Positions 24,970-37,284 of a stretch of DNA of 64,000 nt are shown here, one piece after another; the first letter of the stretch is position 1, and each line of letters begins with the position of its first letter. Source of the stretch: Synchiropus splendidus (taxonomy: Eukaryota > Chordata > Actinopteri > Syngnathiformes > Callionymidae); the NCBI RefSeq assembly GCF_027744825.2, contig NC_071335.1, positions 29,626,501 to 29,690,500 of the forward strand. Direction: 5' to 3'. The notes below the pieces were generated by a model, which was not told the DNA's origin, did no database searches, and was given only the letters and a program-made list of their open reading frames with translations. Made by a program: the position numbers and the translations under genes.

Positions 24970-27147
24970 GCGGCAGAAGAAGGTGACAAGTGCAGTAGCG
25001 CAGCCCATACATTAGTGTCCAAGGCTGATCATTTCGCTGAAAAATGAATTCTTAAAGTGTTGCAATCCAACATTCAAGTTTCATACTGTCAGACTTCACT
25101 GAGATAGTAATGGAAGAAATGGTGGGCGCTCATTTCAATGGACTTTAAATATATTCTGGACATCAGAGGATCACTGTAAAGGCCATTTATGAGGAAATGA
25201 AAGTTGCGTTCAACCAACATAGTGTCACTCCTAAGGTGTCACATTGCCAAAGTCAACTTTACCTGATGCATGTTGACACACAGGCGTTCCAACAGAGTGA
25301 AATACTTCCCCTCTTATGTGACTTCCAGAAAGAGGGGTTAAGGCGCGCATGGCCTTCGTACAATTTGGGACGTTTAAGGTCTCTTTTCATAACAACACTG
25401 GAAAATGAGCTGTGGCAGTGTTGGCTTCTCCAGTTGTGTGATGCCCCGCTGTCCCACCACAAACCCGCGTCCTCATCTGACTTGAATGTACACCCTACTA
25501 TAAGAGCATCTATTTCAAGTTAGGAAGGAAGCTGATATTCTCATTCAGGACAAGGCACTCAGATGCCTTGAAACTTCCTGTCTCCTTTGTTGTCAATCTA
25601 CTTCCTGTTGTGTCCCTCATTTATTTCATTTTGTTTTCCTGCTGGGAATCTGAGGTGCACAGCAGGTGTCAATCTAAAATCTCAAATGAAGTGTCTCCTG
25701 CATAGTCTTCTCTTGCTTATTTAACTTGCAGCATTCTGAGTTTTTTATTAGTCTTGATTTTATTTTTCTCATTTTGAATTAAATCTGTTGTTTCTGTCTG
25801 GTTAGGCCTAGTGCCATTTTTGTTCCTCAGTGTGTGTGACTCTTTTTTCAGAGCTGCCAGTGACTTGTGGAGTACAGTAGTCTTTTGTTTTGGTTTTGTT
25901 TGTCTCGTGTCATGTATCCTCGGGGATCTCATGTTTGTGGCTATGTTTTGGACTTCCTGTTCGAGCATTTAACAACTTCGGAACTCTTACTTTAGCGTCA
26001 ACTTCTGTGCTTCCATTAACTGGGGTCTATTTAGAGCAGTTCTTTAGAAGTAGTCGCTTTCATTCAAGAGCAAGGTGAACTTTTAAGATGAGTCACCACA
26101 ATCTGCTGAGAATTTGAGCTTTGATAACCTTGGATATATCTGGAAATCTAATTGAGGTCACACAATGAGTTCTTTAGAAGTCATTTTCTCGGGTGGAAAA
26201 TTCAAAACAATTGATTTGAAAAATATATTCTTGTTTTTGTTTGTGCTCATTTCTCATCCTTTGTCAGTTTCCTCACGCAAAGCTTTAATCTTTGTCTTTC
26301 TTAAAACCTAATTTTATGAACGGGTAACTATTCTTCAGAATGGATGGATGATGTCAGACTGGGCCAAACATAAGACTGATTCCTATCTTGTGGGAATTTA
26401 GGTTGTCATCATTGTGACATTTCTTCAGTCATTTGTTTATATTTTGGACATTCTGAGGGCACATCTTGAATCATTTTTCTAGGTTTTGTCTCAACATAAA
26501 ACACCTTCTGAACTGACTCATTTTCACGACACCATAACCCTGAAATTCTAGCGGAATGTTTAGAGTCGGAATTGCGCTGGTTTTTTTGTTTTTTTTTGTC
26601 TTAAATCAGTGGTACTTTGTCAGTCAGTCACTTCTCTGCACATTCCTCCTCTTTAACAAAGCAGCAGTTCTATTTTTCAGGATCTCTTCAGGAGATCCGC
26701 TTCAATTTCGGCGCAATGTCGGTCTGAGAAAATTTGTGTCAACCTAGAAGGTTTTCATGTTATAATCTGTCGACTAGATATGATTTTACTGTGGAATACA
26801 ACGCATACATTTTGTCCTGACTTGGAAAAGAAAGCAGAGAAGCAGCAAGCAAATCAGTGGAAGGTTGGACGGGCCAAATATATATGGGTTGTCGGTCTCT
26901 TGAATGTGCCAAGAATTGTGCGATGAGGCGAATGATTGGAGCCCGGCACGGTTCGGTTCTGTCCAGTTTTGTTCTGTCCCACTCCCTCTGTTCCCTCCAA
27001 GACTCTGAGAATTCATACATCTACTGTTCACTGACACTGTCTTATAACACAACTTTGACAAGGAAGGTAATAATGTTACGTCTAAGGGCTGTTCAACACT
27101 CAGACCAGCAGCGGGAAGTTCTCCTTTGTGCTTCAACTGAAACCCTC
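24970..27147. other. Non-coding sequence, possible decayed repeats
   Basis: No gene is recognised. Around 25190-25300, GATGCATGTTGACACACAGGC resembles GTTGCATGTTGACACATAGG at 21748, hinting at an old shared repeat. 25540-26030 is pyrimidine-rich (TTCCTGTC, TTGTTTTCCTGCTG) and resembles the LTR-like blocks in style only. Confidence 0.4.
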
Positions 27148-27251
27148 ATGAATCAACAGCTAACATTGAAGGCTGCCTTTGTCGTCAGTATAGGACACAA
27201 AAGTCCACTTTCCCAACCTCAATATATTACGCCATGGGAGTGAGAATGGGT
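27148..27251 (+). mobile_element. Right-end fragment of the unclassified inverted-repeat element
   Basis: GTCAGTATAGGACACAAAAG, TCCACTTTCCCAACCTCAAT, ATATTACGCCATGGGAGTGA and GAATGGGTC match the right ends of 3605-4041 and 34477-35036. The left end is not recognisable. Confidence 0.65.
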
Positions 27252-29870
27252 CGGATTCCAAGCCTGGGACTTGGTCGAAATACTTCCATTCAACAGGTGT
27301 AAAGGCTTGCTGGGCTTGGTGAAACATCATAAATATCCTGGTTCATAAACTTAACACAGTTGTGACTCTGCCAGCCAGATGTCGTCCCAGGAAATTTTCC
27401 ACTCCAGCACTCTGCCCCATCTTGTCCACACTCCCTGCTGGTGCCTCCCCACTGCCTTACTAATTCTTAGCATTTCCACCTCAGCATGCACTTCCTCTTC
27501 CTCCAAGACGAGATGGTGTCAGTATTTGCTCAAGACAATGTAGTTTGGGTAAAGTTGTGGACTGTAAATAACTACTGAACATATCGTTTGCTCACTTATT
27601 CTGAGAAGGAGTGAAATAGAACATTGACTTTGTCATGTTTCTTTTGCTCAGTCAGGCGACTTGTCCACACAGACTGTGGTAATCCAGGCCAGAGTAGGTG
27701 TAGGAGGCAGACGCTGGAGACACTTTTCTTGCTTCACCAAAGAAATTTATTGACAAGCTGCTCGAGGATGCAAAAAATAGCCCAAAATAAAAGAAAAACC
27801 ATGGATTGCCAAGAAACTCAACAGTTAACTCAGCGTAACTGAAAAGACTGAAATAACAGAAATTGCTCTTACACACTTGTGCACACCTCTGCACGCTGCA
27901 GCCTCCCCCCCTGGCCTGCACGCTGCTCTCTTTAAGCGTTTGTACATGGACTGTACCTCTCAACAGGTAAATCCCCAATACCACTAACAACCATAACTCC
28001 TTTTTACTTGAAGAATCAAAGTGCACTGCTCAGCATACTTTGACCACAATCTGCCGCATCGCGCTCAACCTCGCTCCATCACTCCATCATAGATATTAAA
28101 ACAAAACAAAACACTTCACTACCTTGGCCTCCCCCACAGTTGAATCTTTCTATGATGTCACTAATGACATCACCAAGGTGATAAAACCAGGAAGTGAGCC
28201 GCCACGTCCTCCTTTTACCTGAAGGCCTCGTGGTGAGTAACACAACCAACATGCTTAACAAATAATTCCTAAATAACTGACATTTAATTGAACCAATAAA
28301 CATGCTTTAACATAACCAAACTCCTTGTGTTGAATTTTTGATACACCAGAAGATGCAACTCAAACATGACCCGGGATGGTTTGAACGCATGATCCAGGTT
28401 AACGATGGAATTAAATCAACTAAACAAGCATACAACAATAACTTTAACTGAGACAAATGGGTGACTCTCAGCCACTTTGTCACACAGACAGTTGGTTCAA
28501 TGGTTGTAAACATTTAGAATGAAGCCTCTTCCTCCATTTTCAAGTTCTGCACAATTTACTCATTCAGTGCATGTTAGTCAGTGAGTGGAAGAAACATTTA
28601 GGTCACATTGAGAGACATTTCCGTCCTCACTATCACACACTGGCTAAGTTTACATCAAAGCAATTAACTTTCTATGGTTGAATACGCGGAATAAGACAAT
28701 ACCCCAGTTATGGTGATAATCCCGATTTAAATGGAGGACAGTGTTCCAGCCACGATTTTAATCTCTGTGCTGCTGGAGCTCTAGCAGAGCGTTGAGTGAC
28801 TCACACATATCTCCCACTTTAACAATCCCCTGAGGAGCTTCATACAGCTTCATGCCGCCGTGTGCTGCAGTTTCATGTTGGTTAAAAGCATTTGATTTTT
28901 AGCTCAACATTTGGATGGGCGGGTCATGTGCTGCCGTTGAAATGAATGTGATCCACTTGGAAATTTTTGAAAATGTGTCGAAGAGCGTAAGTCGGTAAAA
29001 CAAAATGAAACTCACTGCTTGTCCCTTCGACCCAACTTCATGTATAAGTATAAGTATATCTTTCTTGAGTGGGACAGATTAAATATTAAATGTTGTTTTT
29101 ATCTGCTTCAATGGTGTTGAATTAATGTTCTAAGTGTAAGAGTAGCCTCTGTTGTTTGTTAGCCACTGTCAAGAGGAGAAATTGTGAAGGTATGTTGTGC
29201 TGATGCATTTCCTCCTCCCCTCTTCAGGCAGCTGCAATCGCTCCACGCTTCATGAAATGTGAGTCATCTGCCAATAGCACGTGGATCATTTGTTCTGACA
29301 CCTCAATGATACCGCTAGTAAATAGTGTATTAAGAAGGGTGTGAGTCCCTGAGCTTTGATCTCTCCTCCTGCTTGGTTTTTGAATCGTCTATAACAGAGA
29401 TTGGAAATTAAATTTCCACATTTGAACCTGTAACTGACCGCGATGACGACAAAACATAATGGAAAATATCCCAAATATATTCATAAGTAACAAGGACAAA
29501 ATGAAGTTAAAAAGATTGAATGTCAGTAAGGATATTATGAAGTGTAAATATGCGATGAAACCTATTGAAATATTTCAGTCCATATGAACTTACTCGGAGT
29601 ATAAATCAACATAACTATGGACAAGATGTTCAGGATAAAAAGGCATTTTATTTTCAAAATATATTTTCAATATTCTTTGAATGTATTTTGAGGAGGAAGA
29701 AAAACACCCAGAAATGGCCAATGAAAAGAAGAAAATTATCGTCTTAAAACAAGAACATGCCACCGTGGGGGGGTTGGGGGGTGACTAAAAGAAAACTAAC
29801 CTAAAAAGGCAGAAAAATTACAACATATCAGTTTTCGTCTGATATCAAAAAGGTCTCAAAAACACAGACA
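27252..29870. other. Non-coding sequence without recognised genes
   Basis: Short ORFs only. The 27640-28330 segment has a uniform, repeat-like character, but no second copy in the window supports calling it a repeat. Confidence 0.4.
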
Positions 29871-29920
29871 TTGGGCCGCATATGGCCCCCGGGCCGCACT
29901 TTGCCCAGGTCAGGTCTATA
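29871..29920 (-). mobile_element. hAT (Charlie-like) terminus fragment
   Basis: On the minus strand it reads GACCTGGGCAAAGTGCGG then CCCGGGGGCCATATGCGGCC. The CTGGGCAAA...CGGCCC...GGGCCA...GCGGCCC pattern is the characteristic end of many vertebrate hAT/Charlie-type elements. The rest of the element was not delimited; it may extend to the left. Confidence 0.55.
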
Positions 29921-30811
29921 AGACACTCACATTTAAGAAGTGTTTTATCCCACCTTGTGCTGGTCCTCATGAATAATCCCACAATACTCAAGTTTTGCAG
30001 TCGGAATATTACAGTTTATTGTGTCTGTCTTTTATCTAGTCCACAAAAAGTTCATAGAATAAGTTGTGAACAAAAGGGCAGAGCTCCCGTGAAGCATGAT
30101 AGCGATACATCACTATTCCTGAAAGGGAAGCGACCTCTTGAGAATCTCCAGGTAGGGAAGATTGCTGATTGTGCGTGCTGCTGGTTTTTACAAATATCAG
30201 CTCAGTGTCTGCTCCGTTGTTGTTTGTATGCCTGATAGATGGTTGCTCTCCGATTCATTTTTAACCTTGACTTACACTGGGAGCAGGATTTGTGTGGAGG
30301 TGTGTATGGCAGGTTTGAGTTAAAACCCAAAAGACAGTCCCCTGTGATGGATTACAAATGTAAAACTAAAACTAGCTCTTCCCAGAGCTCTGCAATTTAT
30401 TGTACTCGATGGCAACAACGTGTCCTCAGATGACAGGAGGGATGCACCCCGATACCCATAAATCCCCCTCGTACTCAGCCCGTAGACCACTATAGCTGAT
30501 GTGTGACAGTCAAGAGATACACACAGGTGTATCATGCTTGATGAGTGGAAGGGGAAAAAAAGTCATGAGTCACTAAAAATGATCTGTGGAAACAAGTCTC
30601 TAATACTTCAATACAAAAGCTCTGCAAAAAAACAGTGATTGAGATACGCAAAAGTCTACACAAATCTGGAAACAGCTAGGTTCAGCACTGGAATAGGCAC
30701 CGTCATGTCAAGTCCACTTTCCAATTTACTATGTATATACATTTAAAATGCATGTCAACACCTCAGTCCGACACTGGCTGACCAATATGAATTTGTCATT
30801 TTTTGGAGATA
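29921..30811. other. Unique non-coding sequence
   Basis: No recognised gene or repeat. The ORFs of 117 and 64 codons have no recognisable motif. Confidence 0.45.
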
Positions 30812-31506
30812 CTGTGGTGCCTCGGTTTTCAAACGTCCCGGAATTCAAACAAATGGGAGTTCGAACAATTTTTTTTTGCTTCGGATTTCGAATGAAAATC
30901 CAGAACTCGAACGCCCCCGAAAAAAGAAGGAAAAAACATAACGTGCGCGGACTGATCAGCTGACCCACGACGCGCTTTGTTATTGTGTATAACGCAGCCT
31001 CTGTATGCAGACGTGTCCCGTTAGCTGCATTTACTGACTGTTTTTTCTTCATATTGAGGTGTAAAACCTTTCCTGTCTCCGCACTGGACCGTGGTAGAGT
31101 GTCACAGGGGAGGTGCTCGCTCTCCACACCACTCCAGGGTTTGATGTCCTGTTGTGGGCTGGAGCTGGGACAGGGATGAGGCGAGTCTGGGACAGAGCGT
31201 GACTTGGTTTATGACTTTGTCACTGCCAAACTGCACAGAAGCGCACATTCAGAGCTGGACACGCACCGGGCACCTCTTCACTTCTGGAGAGACGTCACTC
31301 ACTCGGCAACCCCTCCCACATGCAGCGGCCACACACATAGAGGAACAGCTCACCTGCAGCAGACACTCTACATTCACTCCTACAAAAGACTATTTTAAGG
31401 CTTGGAACACATTAGTTGAATGGGAAAAATGGATTCAGATTTCGAACAAATCGCTTCTCGGACGGCCGTCTGGAACGGACTGTGGTCGAGAACCGAGGTA
31501 CCACTG
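30812..31506 (+). mobile_element. pogo/Tigger-like MITE, copy 2 (695 bp)
   Basis: TA at 30810-30811 and 31507-31508. The left terminus is CTGTGGTGCCTCGGTT (one A-to-T and one A-to-G change from the family end); the right terminus is ACCGAGGTACCACTG. Internal differences from copy 3 are mainly single substitutions (for example CTGCATTTACTG for CTACATTTACTG) and a short deletion just before the right inverted repeat. Confidence 0.87.
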
Positions 31507-31508
31507 TA

Positions 31509-33396
31509 ATAGGATGGTCATGATGGAATGGTTTGGTTCTACTTAGATTGACTGCAATAAAATAAGATGGCGAATCAATCAAAGAAAATAAATCAGAATA
31601 GCTTATTATTAATTTATTTTTGAAAATAAAAATATATTTAAGTTTATTCCAAACCATCACAGCAACAAAGAATTGTGCTGACATTGCATATATCTCATTA
31701 TGTCTTCAAGATTCACTGTTGAATCTCAAATTCCAGCAAAAATTAATTTCAGCAAAAAATGACATTTTATCGCAATAGTTTTGTCCTATTCATTTTTGGA
31801 CGGGATGAAAACAGAAACGGAACACATTTTTAATTAAATGTATCAATCTGTTCTGTATGTTTGGTGAAAATATTTGGACAACAAAAATATGGACAATTTG
31901 TCAGACAGGAATTCTGTTTCTGCTGCTTCCTGGTGATCACATCGAGATGTTAAGGTAGCTTTGTTGAATTTAAGCAAAATGTTTGCGGCGTATGCTACAC
32001 CATGGCAGAATGCTCTCTGGCTTGCAAGCAGCAAATCAGCACATAAATAAATCCTGTCCACCCTTTCCACCTCTCGTGTGTTGGGTTACAGTATCTATCT
32101 GTGGTAATTCTGTGAAAAAAAAGTTCTCAAACACCATCTCAGATCACGCTGTGTGCACCTGCACTCATTCCACACTTAACTTATCAAGCTTCAAACACTG
32201 CCTGGTTTTGATAGCCCACTGTCTCTCATGTGATGACAAGCCTTATTCACTTCTACCTCTTGCGGTGTTTCTCTTTTGTGAACTAAAACTGTCAAAATAA
32301 TAGCGTGAGATTTGAAATTCCAGCTCCTCCAAAAAAAAAAAAAAAAAAGTCTTTTTCACTCTACGCTTTATCTACGGTTAGGTCTTTTGGAGAGTTTGCA
32401 AGGGCCCTGAGCAGAATACATTAAAGCATGGAGCTGCATGTTTTCATGATGTACTGAGAACAACTCAAACTCTTTGGACTCCCTTTGAACTTCAGGATGT
32501 GAACTTTAAGGGACATGACTCAGGAGCATATTGAAAATGTATTTTTATCCTTTGCCTTTGAATAAACTGGTGCGCAGCAGTGGTAAAAATTTTAACAACT
32601 TGACAACAAACTGAAACCAGACGGCATGAACGACAAGGCGTTTGTGTGGTTTTAACACTTATATTTACTCGGACGCGCAAACGTTGACACGTGAGACCTG
32701 TTTTCAAAATGGTGTTGCATGCGTAAGTGAGACAGAGCAAAGGTAAAAGGAGACATTCACATGAAAAACAGCACTCGCACAACGCACGTAGAAACTTGCC
32801 GAGATCTGTTGTCCTTGTTGTTTTTCCTGGTTTTGCTTTCATGTTCAAAGCGTAGACTCTGATTTCCGCCTCTCCGCCGAGGATAGAATGAGAGAACATC
32901 ATCTGCATGACGGGGTAGAGGTGAAGAGAGAAAAAAAATATGTGTGGCAGAATGAATGAAAGGCTTGAGAGAATGCATAATTGAGCATCCTCGGAGATCT
33001 CTCATCCTCACAACATGATTGGGCCTAACCTGGAATCTAAATATGGAAGGGAATGTTTGTGTTACATATTTTAACATTTCATATTTGCTGCTGATTGCCT
33101 CTGTGGGTGGTAAGAAAAAAAAACAAAAAACTTAAAACTAAATGGAGATGCGACTGGAGAAAAGGTAAAGCAAAAGAATATAGTGTCAGTTTATAGCAAC
33201 AACATTCCCTCCACTGACTGAATCAAAATAAACAGCAATTGTTGGGGACAAAAACTGAAATAGTTGCTGCACCTTTGGAACAAAAACAAATCCAAACGTA
33301 AAAGGTGGAAGAGTGAGAGCCCCCATTAGCAGAGCATCATGTATTGACAAACTGAATTGAGGATGGCGTTTGTGTGTTGTGCTTTGACACATATTA

Positions 33397-33430
<34 letters not shown>

Positions 33431-34347
33431 GACAGAGACAGCTGGGCTTTAAACAGGAGCAGGCTGTTAAATAAATCAATGGGCCAGTGGGGTGGCTGCC
33501 GCCTCCCCTGTGACTCAGCAGACAGGACCTAAATTCATGAGCTCAGGCCTCTCTGTGGCTGTGTGTACCAGTAAGAGTAAACGCCTTCCAGCTGAGCCTT
33601 TTCCATGGAACTGTGATGGATCCTGCTGTGAACGCGAGGTGCTGTTGAATCCACAACAGTCAGAATTTGTTGTCTTCCTGCTGCCTCTTACTGGGTTGTC
33701 ATGGTCATGAAACTCATGAATCCAAATGACTGGACAACAACAAGGACAACAGGGTTCAAGCATGTTGATGGACAGAATGGCAGGCACTTTCTACAAAGCA
33801 AATATGATCAGGACGCAGAATGATCTCCTTGGTTTACTGTACTCAACATCTGACACCAGCTGCTGCAGATTTCCCCCTCCAGTCACACACTTCCCACACT
33901 GTTTTGTCACTTCCTTTTATCGTTTCCACAATTCCCGCCAGATTCGCCGCTAGTTCTGAACAGAGCAGGTTAGCGGAGCGGAGCGGAGATGCCACCCAAG
34001 TGAATGACACAAACCTTCAAACTCAATACTCAGTACTTTCCTAGAAGGTTGTATTCAGTGTTCACTTCATATATTTCTTCATGGTCTCACATGGACGGTG
34101 GCATATATCACTGAAAATATTCTGGATCATTTTAATCTGCTCATGCAAGTCCAACCTGCAGAGGAAGCCTCTGATGCAGTGCACATCTGTTATCCAGTCT
34201 GCTCTCTACGTCTTCACCATCTTGTTGGGCTCAGCCACCGCGATAGACAAGTAAACACCGAAGTTTAGCCTACAGCAACAGCTCTCCCCCAAGACCACTC
34301 TTCGGGCGAGTCGCTAGGCCGCATGAATGTTGTGGTTGATGATGATG
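31509..34347. other. Mostly unique non-coding sequence
   Basis: No host exon is recognised. Contains a poly-A run near 32331-32348 and a (TG)n at 33400. ORFs at 32492-32908 and 33515-33787 are unremarkable in content. Confidence 0.45.
33400..33429 (+). repeat. (GT)15 microsatellite
   Basis: Uninterrupted GT array. On the minus strand it gives a His-Thr repeat in a spurious ORF. Confidence 0.95.
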
Positions 34348-34460
34348 TTTGCTGATGAAATGGTGGTGAAAGTCAGGATGAGTTGAAGGAGAAGCTGGAG
34401 AGATGAGGGATGATGCTCAGTAGAAGCAAGTCAGAGTACGTAGTAGTTGGGAAAGGGACG
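34348..34460 (+). pseudogene. LINE reverse-transcriptase relic, 5' piece (interrupted by element at 34477)
   Basis: TTTGCTGATGAA (34348-34359, FADE) corresponds to the catalytic FADD/YADD box. After a frameshift, 34368 onward reads ESQDELKEKLER, stop, GMMLSRSKSEYVVVGKGT. This matches the order FADD..., ESxxEL...LERWR..., SRSKTEY... of a common fish LINE reverse transcriptase. The second catalytic Asp reads as Glu and there is an in-frame stop, so it is inactive. The next recognisable LINE segment resumes at 35045, after the inserted element. Confidence 0.6.
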
Positions 34461-34476
34461 TGATGTTGTGTTTAGA

Positions 34477-35036
34477 GCAACCCATCCTCACTCCCATGAC
34501 GTCATATAGTGACGTTGAGAAAGTTGCCTTTTGAGCCCTATACTTATGAAAAAGGCAGCGTGTCTCATATTGACGCATTGGCGGTGCGACCCGTGAAAAA
34601 AAGAGGTGGGTTGGGGTTGGGGTAAGCCATTGGATGTCACTCCATTCAGTCTACCTTTAGTGACAGACATTGAGGTTACGGTAAGCTTCTGCATTTCACT
34701 GCGATGGCAAACTACTATTCAATACCATCAAACACTTTTAGTCTCAGTGACTTCACTCAGTCACGAAGGAGGAGAGCCACGTAAAGAGTTATGAACAGCA
34801 ACTGACATCCAGTCTTATTCGGTGAATAGGGCTTCAGTAAGTCTTCCCACAAACCCCGGCTAGCACATTCTCACACCCCCTCGTGTGGTGCTTTTGCTCC
34901 TCCTCATGGAAGTACTTTTGAATTTTTTTTCCCAGCCCATTGAAGTACCTATGTGCAACATTCAACGCTGTTTAGGACGCAAAAGTCCACTTTCTCAACG
35001 TCAATATATTACGCCATGGGAGTGAGGATGGGTTGC
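34477..35036 (+). mobile_element. Unclassified inverted-repeat element, 560-bp copy
   Basis: Left end GCAACCCATCCTCACTCCCA, then TGACGTCATATAGTGACGTT and GAGAAAGTTGCCTTTT; the reverse complement of the right end is GCAACCCATCCTCACTCCCA, TGGCGTAATATATTGACGTT, GAGAAAGTGGACTTTT. The first 20 bases are identical between the arms. Interior motifs (AGAGCCACGTAAAGAGTTAT, AACAGCAACTGACATCCAGT) are shared with the 3605 copy. No transposase. The flanks TTTAGA and TTTGAG are not a convincing duplication. It sits between two collinear LINE pieces. Confidence 0.75.
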
Positions 35037-35044
35037 TTTGAGAA

Positions 35045-35189
35045 GTGTCAGATTTGAAGATACACAGGGTCTCCATGAGAGTGAGTAGGAGAGTCAAGAT
35101 TAGACACAGGTATATCAGAGGTGCAGCCCATCTAGAAAAGTTAGGAGATACCGTTGGAGCCGCCATGGATAGGACACGTGGAGAGGACT
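35045..35189 (+). pseudogene. LINE reverse-transcriptase relic, 3' piece
   Basis: Frame from 35045 reads VSDLKIHRVSMRVSRRVKIR, HRYIRGAAHLEKLGDTVGAA, MDRTRGED. This matches the post-palm segment of the LINE family that typically reads LKMLRFSLGVTRMDRIRNE then YIRGTAHVEKFGDK. It is collinear with 34348-34460 on the same strand; the segment normally lying between the two (about 100 residues) is missing. An RTE-like affiliation is possible but not shown. Confidence 0.6.
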
Positions 35190-36565
35190 GCAAGAAGACG
35201 AGGCACAAGACACACTTTGAAAGACAAAGAAAAAGAAGCATTACCATAGAGTCTCCATTCTTTGCTGGACTGAGAGAGAATGACATTCATAATGACAGTC
35301 TTCTCTGTATGAGATGACTCTAACAACTTGAAGTTGGTGCTGGAGGGTGCGACTTTGTTGCCGGTGCTCAGAGGTGTGAACACGACTGTTGCATACCAGC
35401 ATGCCGCACATGTGTTTTATGTTTCAGTTCACTGCTCCTTATCAAGATGGATAATAATTTCAATCTGATAATGGTGCCAATAACATGTTGATCTAAATGG
35501 CATAAAAAAAAGTAGCATTCCTAGTGTCTGGGTTCATCTCGATGATGACGCCGGTGATTCTTTAGTGTGAGTAAAGATGAGGGAATGGGAAGAAGGCAGG
35601 AGTTCATGTGAAGACGAAGGAGTCGAAGAACAAACAGTCTTTACAACTGAATGAGTCATTTTGCTTCCCTGTTCTGCTGAAGACACATGCATTGGATCGG
35701 CACAATGTAACAACTGCTTCTGAACTTGCACTTTTAATCGCTTTTTGTTTCATTGTCCCTGTTAGAACTGAACACAACAAACAGAAAAGTCTGTCTTTGA
35801 GCAAAATGAAAATAAACATTTAATATTGGGAAAAGAAAAGAAAAGAAAAGGAAAAATTGACCATTTGATGTCACATTGAATCATCTTTTGCATTGTTTTA
35901 TAGCCAATGAAGTATCAACTGGTAATAAAGGTTTGCAACACTGCGAAACTCTCGTTCCAATGAATATTCCCAGGGAAGAAGTAGGATGAGCAATTTTCAC
36001 CTGTTGCCATGGTGAATTGGCCGAGCGTCACTCAGTGAAACATGTTTGGACTTAACCCTATTTATGCTCCCTTTAAGTACAAAATTGTCCGCATCCGTTT
36101 CAGCGCTCCGCGTGGACTAAGCAACACAGCGTGACGTGGTTTCCGGTGGCACTGCCCGTTTAGACCCTAAGCTTTGTGGAAACATGCAGAAATACGAGTG
36201 CAGAGCACGTACAGAAGGCTCTGTCTGGATCCAGACTCGTACGAAACGGTGAACATAAATTCACCTTAACTAAGTAAGGGCTGTCAAGTCTGTCCCTTCT
36301 CCAGAACTGCACTGTCACACTGCCTAATGCCACGGTGTCGGTCAAGTTGCACTTTGGAGGGTCCTTCATGCAGGAAAACTATCAAAAAAAGAGTAAAATG
36401 CACCCTGTGAATGTACATGACAAAGAATTGAACTCTGAATCCGAAACAATACGTTACCGGTAGTGATGAGCTGATGAGGCTTCATAAAATAGTGGCAACC
36501 CCTGATGGAAAATGCTAGAAGATGATGTCCCTCTGGTGATATATAATAATAATATTAGTAATATA
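35190..36565. other. Unique non-coding sequence
   Basis: No gene is recognised. An (AAAAG)4 run lies at 35831-35850. GTGAATGTACATGACAAAGAATTGAA at about 36407-36432 resembles the 3' end of fish LINEs (ATGTACATGACAAATAAA...), but no coding remnant is evident upstream. Confidence 0.4.
35831..35850 (+). repeat. (AAAAG)4 microsatellite
   Basis: Four perfect AAAAG units followed by GAAAAA. Confidence 0.85.
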
Positions 36566-37282
36566 CAGTGGTACCTCGGTTTTCGAACGTCCCAGACTGC
36601 GAACAAATCCGAGTTTGAACAAAAATTTAGAGATTTTTTTGCTTTGGATTTCGAACAAAAATTCAGAACTGGAACGCCCCCGGAAAAAGCCAAAACATAA
36701 TGTGCGCGGACCGATCAGCTGACCCACGACACGCTTTGTTATTGTGTATAAGGCAGCCTCTGTATGCAGACGTGTCCCGTTAGCTACATTTACTGACTGT
36801 TTTTTCTTCATATTGAGGTGTAAAACCTTTCCTGTCTCCACACTGGACCGTGGTAGAGTGTCACAGGGGAGGTGCTCGCTCTCCACACCACTCCAGGGTT
36901 TGATGTCCTGTTGTGGGCTGGAGCTGGGACAGGGATGAGGCGAGTCTGGGACAGAGCGTGACTTGGTTTATGACTTTGTCACAGCCAAACTGCACAGAAG
37001 CGCACATTCAGAGCTGGACACGCACCGGGCACCTCTTCACTTCTGGAGAGACGTCACTCACTGGGCAACCCCTCCCACATGCAGCGGCCACACACATAGA
37101 GGAACAGCGCACCTGCAGCAGACACTCTACATTCACTCCTACAAAAGACTATTTTAAGGCTTGGAACGCATTATTTCTTTTTCCATTCATCGTAATGGGA
37201 AAAAATCGATTCAGATTTCGAACAATTCGATTCTCGAACGGCCGTCTGGAACGGATTGTGGTCGAGAACCGAGGTACCACTG
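36566..37282 (+). mobile_element. pogo/Tigger-like MITE, copy 3 (717 bp, longest and best-preserved)
   Basis: TA at 36564-36565 and 37283-37284. The left terminus CAGTGGTACCTCGGTTTTCG is mirrored on the right by CTCGAGAACCGAGGTACCACTG-type sequence (the right arm reads GTCGAGAACC then GAGGTACCACTG). Further in, both ends carry TTCGAAC/CGAACAA blocks, giving a second, looser inverted repeat. Used here as the reference orientation. The interior encodes no transposase; ORFs of 64-130 codons overlap in two plus frames and one minus frame, all recurring in the other copies. Confidence 0.9.
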
Positions 37283-37284
37283 TA

